Below, piece after piece: positions 21,950 to 30,692 of a stretch of DNA of 30,692 nucleotides. Below the pieces are notes generated by a model that was not told where the DNA came from, searched no databases, and worked only from the letters and a program-made list of their open reading frames with translations. The DNA is from Conidiobolus incongruus B7586 (lineage: Eukaryota > Entomophthoromycota > Entomophthoromycetes > Entomophthorales > Conidiobolaceae). Each line of letters begins with the position of its first letter. Position 1 is the stretch's first letter. Position numbers and translations under genes: made by a program. The stretch is taken from NCBI GenBank assembly GCA_000697335.1, contig JNEM01013728.1, positions 1-30,692 of the forward strand, given 5' to 3'.

Positions 21950-24732
21950 TAGATTTAATAGTTTCTTTTATTATTAATAACTTTTTGTTATATTTTTAAT
22001 TAAGTTTAATATCTAAATAATAATTGTTTTATTAATGACTAAAATCTATTATTTTATATACCAATTAAATTCTTTTATAAAAATTTTGGTTTTTATAAGC
22101 TAGTTTTTTAATTACCTAAAATAATTATAATTATATAGGTTATGATATAAAAAAATATACCAAATATAATAGCTTTTTTTAGTTATTTTTAATTAAAAAT
22201 TTTTTTATAACCTTAAATATTTATATTTCATAATTATTATATAAAATAATGGGTTTTCTCAAATTATATTAACAATATTAAATTAAAATAATTTTATTTA
22301 AAAAAACTATATAAAGTTTACTATTAATTAATTTTTTCAAAATCTAAATAAAAATAACATATATTATTATAATTTATTATAATAATTAACATTCATTTAA
22401 CAATATAGTATTTATATAAAAAAATCTATAATTAAGGTTGATTTAACTTAATTTTCCTTTTTCATTTATGTTTTGGTCTAAAAATATATAAAAGGATTTA
22501 AGTTTCATCAATTATAATAATTTATTATAAAAGCTTTAGTTTTTAGCTATACCATAGTATATTCTGTTTAATAATAACTATTCTAGCTTTTTTTAAGCTC
22601 TAATTAAATTATAAAATACCTACATTAACCTGCAAAAATGAGTCATAAAATCAAAAACACCTATATTTTTACTAATAACTTGATAAATATTTATTGAAAT
22701 AAACCTAAATTAAATAATTAAAATCTATTATATTTATTAGTTATATATATCAATAAATGATGATATTTAGCTATTAATTGGTTAAAATATAAACCCTTAA
22801 ATTTTACCTAAGGTGAGTCATAAATTTGTGGGTTTTTGGTGATAAAAAAAAATTAAAACCTAGTGTATCTACCATTAGCTTTTCTAACTTCTTTAAGTTT
22901 GTGGGGTATAGAATCAATTAACTTTTTACACTAGGAAAGGTTAATCTTGTTCTATACTTCTTGAACATATTCTTAAAGTTGATCTAAATTTTTTACTAAG
23001 GGGAAAGCTTTAATAGCTTTTTTTAAATAATCCTAAAGATGTTCAATTAGATTAAAGTTAAGAGATTGAAGAAGCTACTTCATAACTGTTATCTTGTAAT
23101 TTTTAAGCTATTTGGTAATAGAAGCTATAGTATAACAAGAGGTATTATCTTACTGGAAAATAACATTAGTTTTGTTTAACCTATACTATTCAATGGTTTT
23201 TTTCAATTCATTGTTCAGAATAATTTGGTACATCTCAGTATTAATTCCCCCATTAATTTTATAAAGATACCCTACACCTAAAGACAATATACATCCCCAA
23301 ACAATAATTAACCCACTATTATACTTTTAGGTAGAATTAACATAATAGTCACAAAGTAGTTCTGCATCTTTTCTAAAGCATCTAGCTTTTCTATCAAATC
23401 CACTAAGGTATATTTTTGTTTCATCAGACTAAATAACCTTACTCTAATTAGTTTCAGTTCAACATTAGTGGCAACATTTAAACTCCCACCTAGCTTTATA
23501 GTAGGATTTCTTTAGTTGGGGGTGTTTTTTCTTGAGGTGTGAGTGGTATCTATGCTAATATAAAACATGTATAATAGTATCAGTGCTAACTAATATTCTT
23601 ATATAGTCTTATAGTTCCTGCTATATTTCTACAGTAGTACTACACTTGCCTGTATTAACCAACTTACAGATATACTTCTCATTATGTTCATCTATAATCC
23701 TAGTATACTTAAGTTTAAGTTTAAATGTTTCTTTATTGCTATTCTTAACAGCTTTAGCTATAGTAAACTAGCTAACACTAGTAATTCTAGCAATATCATA
23801 AGTTGATTTACCTTCTTTATAAAGTTGATTGATGTGCAAGTGGATTTTTTTAGAGAGGGATTTAAGCATAATGATACTAATAAAAAGAATTTAGTATATC
23901 TGTAAAATATTATATAAAATAATAGCAAAGAGAGAAAAAAGATATGGTTATATATTGTTAAATATATCCCTTTATCTCAAAAACTTGCAAATTTATAACT
24001 CACCTTGGTTAAATATTAAGGGTTAATATTTTTGCTAATAGTTTACTAAATATATCTAAATATATTTATTTATTATTAAATAATATACCTTAATTATATA
24101 TTATAGTTTCAAGCAATCTAATATATACAATTGTTTTAGTTATTAATTAAAATATATATATTTTTGATTTTATGACTCACTTTTGTGGGTTAGTGTATTT
24201 TATATTTTCTTATATTAATTTTGATTTTAACTATAATATATATATATAATACCAATATCATTAATCTTACAATGTTTTGATATTTCTATAAATAAAATAA
24301 TAAGATATTTTTCAATATAATTTATCATTTTATTAATAATTGAAAGAGTAATAATTGAAATTAATTTTTTAATTTTTAATAAGTTTTAGATAATTTTTTT
24401 AACTCTAAAATAATTTATCTAATAATAAATTATTGATTTAGATAATACTTTATTATTAAAATCAACTTATAAATTTTAAATAATTTTAAAAAGCTTATGT
24501 TTTAGTTTTACTAATATTAAAATTAAAAACTTTAGATATTTATTATTTGGTTTAAATATAATTAAATAACTAATTTTAAAAAAATAATTTTTTAATAAAA
24601 AAATTAATATATATATTATTCAAAACTATCTATATTCTTATTTGTTTTATAAATATTTTTTATTGAAAATTAATAATAAATTTAAATGGTCAAAAATTAA
24701 AAAATTTCTTATTTTTTCAATTCTATGATAAT
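21950..24732 (-). mobile_element. mariner-type DNA transposon (family B copy 3), split by a Tc1-like copy
   Basis: Homology to family B copy 2 runs from about 21950 (TTTAATAGTTTC against TTAATAGCCTCC) to 22620, and again from 24198 to about 24732, where the end reads ATTCTATGATAA, a decayed ATTTCTGCACTAA. The 1577 bases between are the Tc1-like element at 22621-24197, inserted at a TA. The left terminus is missing next to the adapter-like sequence. The transposase is unreadable, with stops throughout. This is the most diverged of the three B copies. Confidence 0.75.
22621..24197 (-). mobile_element. Tc1-like DNA transposon (family A copy 4), best preserved
   Basis: A complete 1577-base element with well-matched terminal repeats: TACATTAACCTGCAAAAATG at the left and, on the minus strand, TACACTAACCCACAAAAGTG at the right, plus TA duplications. 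The transposase begins at the ATG complementary to 23868-23870. N-terminal text is MLKSLSKKIHLHINQLYKEG with KSTYDIARIT, a helix-turn-helix. Catalytic context is visible as SDETKIYLSG (first Asp), LIIVWGCI, a DNTSCYTI stretch (second Asp) and NFNLIEHL (Glu), i.e. Tc1-type DD34E. Stops fall mainly at former Gln and Trp codons, about 15 or more, plus a frame change near 23450-23490. It is clearly less mutated than the other A copies, so it is either younger or fewer RIP cycles have hit it. Confidence 0.88.
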
Positions 24733-25507
24733 ATTATCTCATTATATTTAAAATAATTATTATAAGTTAATTATATATTTAAATATATAGTTTATTATAA
24801 AAAGATTAAAAAAATGCTTATATTCAAAAATCAAAACCATTACCATAAATTCCTAAAAATTAATTTTTGAAAAAAACAAATATTATTAAATAGAAATATG
24901 AATCAATTATAATTCTACCAAATATTACCAAGAAAATATTAATAATCAGATAATTTTTGAATTTTTTAAACTAAGGTTATAAATTGTTTTAAAATAATTT
25001 AATTAAAAAACTATTTATTTTAAATTATAATAGTTATATATATAGAATAAAAATTATCAAGGATATAACTATTAAAAAAACTGGTTTCATTATTATATTC
25101 ATTATTTGAACAGATATAAATATTTATAGTCATGATTGTTTTATTAAGTCATAAAATTTGATAAAAGGAAAAAGATTATATAATATTATAACTTATATAT
25201 CAAAATTAAAACTGTAATTTTGAAGATAAATTATAAACTTATATAAAAGGGTCAACCAAATATTATTAGTATAGAATTCTGTTATTGAATAAAAGGAAGT
25301 TATTAACTTTTCAAAATATAATTTTTGCTTTAGCTATTTTTAAATAAAAATTTAAAATTTATTAACTTTTTGAATTAATTTGTATTAAGAGTTTTTATCA
25401 CAATAATTGAAATGTTTATATATTTTAAATATTATAATTATTATAAAAGTTATAATTATAAATAATAAAATTTATTCAACAATAGTTAATGTCAAATTAC
25501 TATCATT
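24733..25507. other. AT-rich spacer downstream of the CAP gene
   Basis: No gene recognised. Apart from the polyadenylation signal of the CAP gene at its right edge, nothing stands out. Confidence 0.6.
25471..25476 (-). terminator. polyadenylation signal of the CAP gene
   Basis: AATAAA on the minus strand about 32 bases after the stop codon. Confidence 0.5.
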
Positions 25508-26473
25508 TCATTGGTAAGATGGATAATAGTTATTCCATTTGGGAATATTTCCAAAAGTTTGAATCCAATAATCACCAACCCTAGCAGCTCCAAATTCTGT
25601 AAATTCAGGTCTCAAAATATTCTCCTTATGCCCCGGGCTGTTGATCCATTGGTTGAATACAAATTCCTCAGACTTGCCCTTGGCCGCATTCTCACCGACG
25701 AAGGTATTACCGTAGCCGCATTCCTTACCACGTTGGCCAGGAGTTTTGCCATCCCCGGAATTGTGAGTTACTCGGTTCGTATCCCTTTGGATCGTTGCTT
25801 GCCAAACTGCTGCGCGAATCAAATTTTGGTTCAGCTTGAGCGCTGGGAGATTATGCTGGGCACGTGCATCATTCACTAATTTCAACATTTTGTTGATATC
25901 GTGATTGGGTTCGGCGGAGTATTGAACACACTTGCCAGTTGGGGGATTGCCTTCGGGGATGCTGGGCTTTTCAGTAGGGGGATATTGCTGTCCTGGTTTT
26001 TCATTGTTTCCAGGCTTTTCGTCAGTTTCTGGTTGTTGGTTGGGTGGATACTGGTTTCCAGGCTCCTTATCACCTCCTGGTTGCTGCGTTGGAGGATATT
26101 GAATAGGAGGACATTGTGTATTAGGCTTTTGATCACCTCCAGGCTGACTAGGAGGGTTTTGGTTACCTGGTTTTTGATCATTTTCGGGTTTATTTGGAGG
26201 ATATCCATTATCAGGGTGTTGATTACCTTCAAGGCGTTGGTTTTGACCTGGTCTAGGTAGATCTGGGAATTTGTCAAATGGGAACCAGTCAGGTAAAGAA
26301 TTGGGATATTGTACCTGGCCATTTTCATCAATCATAATCACTCCCCAATCACTTCCATAAGGTGACTTGATCATACCACCGCGAGATTGGGATGGTTTTA
26401 CTGGGACGATACCTGCGCCAATACCAGTGGCGAGACTTAAAGCAAAGAAGGAAATAATTGAATTGAATTTCAT
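25508..26473 (-). CDS. secreted CAP-domain (SCP/TAPS, PR-1-like) protein with Pro-rich repeat linker
   Basis: A 321-residue single-exon open frame from a true ATG. Residues 1-20 (MKFNSIISFFALSLATGIGA) are a signal peptide. Residues 75-180 form a hydrophilic Pro/Gly/Gln/Asp linker with repeats such as DQKPGNQNPP. Residues 190-310 are the CAP domain: INKMLKLVNDARAQHN, then AAVWQ, VTHNSGDG (tetrad His237), VGENAAKG (Glu261), SPGHKENILRPEFTEFGAA (His282) and DYWIQTFG. All signature positions are present. Cysteines at 182 and 252 could form a disulphide; Cys121 is alone in the linker. Fungal CAP proteins such as yeast Pry bind and export sterols and fatty acids, and others act in host interaction. 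The linker may anchor the protein in the wall or act as a flexible spacer, which is inference. Two broken paralogues lie at 5812-6569 and 1490-1955. Confidence 0.92.
   Translation of the reverse strand: MKFNSIISFFALSLATGIGAGIVPVKPSQSRGGMIKSPYGSDWGVIMIDENGQVQYPNSLPDWFPFDKFPDLPRPGQNQRLEGNQHPDNGYPPNKPENDQKPGNQNPPSQPGGDQKPNTQCPPIQYPPTQQPGGDKEPGNQYPPNQQPETDEKPGNNEKPGQQYPPTEKPSIPEGNPPTGKCVQYSAEPNHDINKMLKLVNDARAQHNLPALKLNQNLIRAAVWQATIQRDTNRVTHNSGDGKTPGQRGKECGYGNTFVGENAAKGKSEEFVFNQWINSPGHKENILRPEFTEFGAARVGDYWIQTFGNIPKWNNYYPSYQ
25964..26188 (-). repeat. in-frame degenerate repeats encoding the Pro-rich linker
   Basis: Around five degenerate copies of a 13-16-codon unit built on P-G-G-D-x-x-P-G-N-Q-Y-P-P (residues about 96-170). 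Units vary in length (for example QPGGDKEPGNQYPP, QPETDEKPGNNEKPG) but stay in frame, as expected for slippage or unequal exchange under selection for the reading frame. Confidence 0.7.
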
Positions 26474-28404
26474 ATTGGTTAGGCTTTGAAATTATAATAA
26501 TTGGGAACAATCACAGATTGGTATGCATTGAAATACTTTCAATAACTGTATATATACTAGCAATTTCCTTAAGCAATATCTGGTTTGGCGCAAATCATCT
26601 TTATTAGATAATAGATTACATGTCAATTTGACTTACGATTGAAATAATCAGCAGCTTCAATTAATCGGATATCTCGCATTTCATTTACGTCCAATAGAAA
26701 TACTGGATTCAAGGTCCAGAACCTGTGTACATTGTAGTGGAAATTTTTTTTAAAAATGATTTGAAGGTTGAAGAAATAAAGTTTATAAAAAATACTGTTT
26801 TAACAATGCGAATCACAGTTAAAATCATAGGAAATCAATATAAAAACCAAAACTAATTCTTAATTTGACCTTTTATGATATATACATATCAAATAATCTG
26901 TTAAGAATTCCTAACCAAAAAATGAAAATGGGAAATTCACTTGAAATTCGATCCAAAGTTTAAATCCACTGCCATACTAAATCAATATAAGCACGAAACA
27001 TTTCACATGATCCGGGATTAATAATTCAAGAAATTTTCAAGATTTTTGGTTTATCGTTTTTAATCTTAATATTTTATAAGAATATTCAATAGATTAACTG
27101 TTTTTAAATGGCAAAGTTTATAGTTTTTTCATTGAATACATTCAATTACAAATAGATTATTGATATTGACAAATCAGTTTTAATTAAAAATACCCTAAAA
27201 TACTTTTTACTTAATATTTTAATTTTGAACACTAAAAAATAATTCCAAATATATAATTTACTAAACCTCAAATAATTATAATGATCAAAACTTATAATAA
27301 TATCTTTTGATGTAATTTTCATTTTTGAAAAATATTTAACTTGGTATTTTTAATTAACTATATTTATTAATTAAAAAAAAATTTCAATTTATATAATTGA
27401 AAATTCTTAGAATTTTAAATGAACTTTATATAATTGAGTTGAAAAATTTCCTAATATAATTTAATCACATTAGATTATTATTATTATATAAAACTTGAAG
27501 TGTTATTTCTATCAAGATAAACAAATCTAATATAATCCTAATTAAAAGTTAATAAGTTTAACAATATTATTTTAAACTGTGGAATCGGATTTTCTACAAG
27601 AATAAATCTAATAAAAATTGAAAAAAAATATCTTTAAGATTTTTTTTGAATATTATGGCAAATTAAAATTTATAAATATGAGCAAGCTGATTGATTTGGC
27701 AACTCTTAAAAATAGTTTAATATTTATCAAATCTATGTTTATTATTGATTTCAAATAAATCAAAATCTTATAAAAACATTATAGAACTAAGATTGAAATG
27801 GTGTTAGAAATTTATATTCAAGCTTATTCCAATAATGTTTTTAGTTGTAAGAATTATTAAAAGTTCTATATAGATATGTTTTATCTAAACTTTTTAATAA
27901 TCATTAGATTAATATGGAAATATAATTTTATTAACCAATTCACTACCAAAATTGGATTAAATATAATGTTTATTAAAAAATATTTTTAAATATATAATAT
28001 AATAATTGTAAATACTATGGAATTTTCAATGAAAAATGTTATATTAAGAATTATATTAAATATATGCTAATAATTCTAACCTTATTTTCATAATAAATTT
28101 ATTAACTAAATATCTATATTAATCATTAATAGATTATATTCTATATCTCATCTTTTAATTTGTCCAAATATCAAACAAATAATTATATATTTAATATAAT
28201 ATCTATTTTGAAATAGCAAATATTATTATTTGCTATTCAATCATTTATGGAGCTATAAATATTTTCATAATATATCTGTAATTTAAAAATACAAATTATT
28301 ATTAATTATTTAAAAATTTGTTATAATATTTTTTAAGATTTTTTATTACCAGCAAGTATTTTAGTAATTAAGCTATTTCTATAATATTATTAGATATTGA
28401 AATC
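26474..28404. other. CAP gene upstream region and AT-rich spacer
   Basis: The first 250 bases hold the CAP promoter: a TATA-like site and a CCAAT on the minus strand near 26515-26520. Up to about 26740 the composition is more balanced. A minus-strand stretch there can be read as VLDLESSISIGRK followed by stops and could be a decayed exon, too short to identify. From 26750 to 28404 the sequence is AT-rich with nothing recognised. Confidence 0.5.
26548..26557 (-). promoter_or_regulatory. TATA-like box of the CAP gene
   Basis: GTATATATAC, palindromic, about 75 bases upstream of the ATG on the minus strand. Plausible by position, but AT-rich background lowers its weight. Confidence 0.45.
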
Positions 28405-28802
28405 TATAAGTATAGTGATAAATACCAATATAATATAAAGGAAGATTTAATATAAAAGTAGCATAACACAGAATATAGTATTATAATATAGTTGTAATAT
28501 GCAAATATAAATAAAATTTAATTCAGCTTCAAACTAGAATAAGTCACTAATATATTAAGATTTATATTAGGTAGTGTTAATATACTATAATATTAATAGG
28601 ATATAGTTTTAATCTTAAAAATAATAAAAAAGATAAGAAATAATAAGAATTAAAAAAAAAATAAAAGCCTAGTTTATTAGATAATTCAATACTATTTATT
28701 TAATTAATTTAGTTATAAAAGTATAAATTAATTATATAATTTATAATTAATTGAATTATATGAAAGTATATATAAGAATTTAAAAAACTAGTCTCTTAAT
28801 AC
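28405..28802 (-). repeat. LTR of the minus-oriented Gypsy fossil
   Basis: A 398-base match, inverted, to 30146-30545. Similarity stops exactly at the left boundary (minus-strand end TATA, decayed TACA), which fixes the LTR edge. Purine-rich AGGGGAG precedes the LTR inside the element. Confidence 0.8.
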
Positions 28803-30145
28803 TCCCCTAATAAGTTTCTTAGAAGAAACACACTCTTTAGATATTTATAAATAGGTATAATAAGTTAAAATATACTTAATATTTTTTAAAGGTTCTTATA
28901 TAACTTCTTTAATAAGATAATCTATTTATTTTATATAGAAATAAAGTTTACTATTAATAGATTTAAATTTAATTATATAATCAATATAGTATTCTTTTTC
29001 ACCATCTTAATTAATAATTAAATCTAGTTTTAAGGTTTTTAATTAATTAAGAAAAATTTTAAAATCTTTAAAATAAGGTTTGATTTTAGATATATGAAAG
29101 GTAAAGTTAATCCTCAAAATTACAGGTAATTCTAAGGTAATATTTTCTAAATTTAAATTAATAGTTTAAATTTTATAACAACTATAATATAATACCAAGT
29201 ATTTTTGATTTAAGTTAGATTTAAGTAAGATAAGTTTAAACATAAATTATTTTAGGTATATAAACATATTAATGTTATATTTAAGTGGATTTCTAAATAA
29301 TTTTAAATATTGTTATTTTATAATTCTTTAGTTTTCTTCAAAATTTAACAAAGGAATTAATGTATTTGATATTAGATTGAAATTCAACAATATTTAAAAA
29401 TAAGTTGATTTAAAGTTTTAAAGTAATTATTAAATTAAGATATTTGTTATAATTAATAAAATAAAGGCTAAAACTTGGTAATTCCTAATAAAAGTGTTGA
29501 ATAAATATTAGAGTTAATAAACATAGGTATTTCAATTTAATTAATTAATATTAATATAAGTTTTAATTATTTACTTTATGATTTTAATAGTTTTTTCAAC
29601 AAGTTTATTAGTTTAGTGATAATTAATAATAAATATAATTAGATTAATTTTAAAGAAAAAAGATAGTAACTTTTAGAATTAAAAGTTAAATTACATATCT
29701 TTATCAAATATAGTAGTTTGTGGAATTTTATAATAGGTAAAAATATTAAAAGATAGCAATTATGTAATATTTTTAACTATAGAAGTTTTGAAATAAAAAA
29801 TAAAATAAACATATTTAGAAAATAAATCAATTACAATTAGTAAGTTTTTATAACTAGTTGTTGATTTAAAAATTTCTATAAAATTAAGCTGGATTTATTA
29901 TTAAGTTCTATTAGGAACTTATAAGGGAATAAGTTTAGTATATTTTAATTAGGTATTATATTTAATTTTTTAGTATATATCACAGGTATTAGTGTATTTC
30001 TAAACTAATTTAATTAAAAAAAGTTAATAATATTTTATTTTAATTCTTTCAGCAATCTTTAACTAGCTTTAATATTTTATAATAAGTAAATTATTACATT
30101 TATCAAATATTTCTTGTTAAATCTTAAGAATATTAAAGACATATA
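28405..30145 (-). mobile_element. Ty3/Gypsy chromodomain-type retrotransposon, 3' part, fossil
   Basis: Minus-oriented 3' part of an LTR element: integrase core (about 29580-29950, with text such as LLIVIDLFSKYVYF), integrase C-terminus and a chromodomain-like segment (about 28850-29120, with text such as YYIDYIIKFKS), a purine tract just inside the LTR, then the LTR at 28405-28802. Broken by very many RIP-type changes. It is interrupted on the right at 30145/30146 by a plus-oriented member of the same family, so its upstream parts would lie beyond the window. Old. Confidence 0.8.
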
Positions 30146-30545
30146 TGTTAAGAGACTAGTTCTCTAAATTCTTATATACACTTTCATATAATCCAATTAA
30201 CTATAAATTATATGATTAATTTATACTTATATAGTTAAATTAATTGTATAAATAGTATTAAATTATCTAATAAACTAGGTTCCTCTTTTTTCCTCTCAAT
30301 TCTTACTATTTTTTACTTTCACACTATTTCTAAGATTGAGACTATATTCTGTCGATATTGTAGGATATTGGCACTACCTAATATAAATCTTAATATATCG
30401 GTGACTCATCCTAGTTCGAAGCTTAATTAAACTTTGTTTACACTTGCACGCTACAGCCACATTATATTACCATGTTCTACACCACACTACTTTTATATTA
30501 AGTCTTCCTCTGCACTATATTAGTTTAACTACCACTATGCTTACA
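30146..30545 (+). repeat. 5' LTR of the plus-oriented Gypsy element
   Basis: Four hundred bases opening with TGTTAAGAG and closing with CTTACA, the usual TG...CA ends. Inverted partner at 28405-28802. Confidence 0.8.
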
Positions 30546-30555
30546 TGGTAGCAGC
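30546..30555 (+). other. primer-binding site, initiator tRNA-Met type
   Basis: TGGTAGCAGC immediately after the LTR, complementary in type to the 3' end (GCUACCA) of fungal initiator methionine tRNA, as used by many yeast and fungal LTR elements. Confidence 0.7.
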
Positions 30556-30692
30556 AACAAAACTATTAAAAACCTACTAGATATTAATAACTGTCTGTAT
30601 CAAACCTAATTATTGCTATTTTAAATCTTATCTATAATTTATTTCATTCAAATTTAACACTATATACTATAATGCCACCAAAAAGGGAGATA

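Larger units (their letters stand above)
30146..30692 (+). mobile_element. Ty3/Gypsy retrotransposon, 5' end, runs off the window
   Basis: Plus-oriented element consisting here of its 5' LTR (30146-30545), a primer-binding site, a short leader and the probable start of gag at ATG 30672 (MPPKREI). Its bases keep many CpA and TpG sites that are mutated in the LTR at 28405-28802, so it looks markedly younger or less mutated. Whether the rest is whole cannot be judged from this window. Confidence 0.75.

Noticed and set aside
25511-26331. Overlapping open frames on both strands within the intact CAP gene
   Set aside because: Shadows caused by the repetitive Pro/Gly/Gln linker; the 321-residue frame has a full CAP domain.
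1-30692. CRISPR array, bacterial operon, rRNA or tRNA genes
   Set aside because: No regularly spaced repeats, no recognisable rRNA blocks and no convincing tRNA cloverleaf were seen. A GGTTCTGGACCTTGAATCCAG-like stretch near 26710 on the minus strand lacks the tRNA T-loop and acceptor pairing.

Overview
The window looks like an AT-rich compartment of a filamentous ascomycete (Pezizomycotina-like) genome. It is mostly extremely A+T-rich. Its transposon relics carry TAA/TAG codons where the families normally have Gln or Trp, and copies differ mostly by C/T and G/A changes in CpA/TpG context. That is the footprint of repeat-induced point mutation (RIP). The few gene-like islands have near-balanced composition and encode secreted or fungal-type proteins (CAP/PR-1-like, metacaspase-like, small secreted proteins). 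The genus cannot be named from the sequence.

Layout, left to right. 1-93: end of a Tc1-like element (family A). 114-1435: a mariner-type element (family B, plus). 1490-1955: a very decayed CAP-domain gene relic. 3184-4757: a near full-length Tc1-like element (A, plus). 5.8-8.9 kb: the main gene island, holding a broken CAP-domain gene (5812-6569), a broken metacaspase-like gene without its catalytic cysteine (7052-8154) and an intact small secreted-protein gene of unknown function (8464-8850). 9930-11239: a second family B element, inverted relative to the first, so two B copies bracket the island. 12061-12470: an unidentified GC-richer island. 13297-13630: a small secreted effector-like relic. 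14380-21562: a Tc1-like element split by a complete-length but heavily decayed Ty3/Gypsy retrotransposon (14944-20555, minus). 21950-24732: a third B copy split by the best-preserved Tc1-like copy (22621-24197, minus). 25508-26473: an intact secreted CAP-domain protein gene (minus) with a Pro/Gly/Gln repeat linker. 28405-30692: two members of another Gypsy family in opposite orientation, the right one running off the window with a much less mutated LTR.

Only two genes look intact, the CAP protein and the 128-residue secreted protein; both have a signal peptide, a TATA-like box and a polyadenylation signal. The three CAP copies are at three stages of decay, which suggests family duplication followed by mutation in a RIP-competent genome. 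No operon-like or pathway logic links the genes. The shared theme is secretion in a repeat-dominated setting, as in two-speed fungal genomes.

One feature is very probably not biological: positions 21909-21927 match exactly the 19-bp Tn5/Nextera mosaic end, at the point where the third B copy loses its expected terminus. The assembly there should be treated as suspect.
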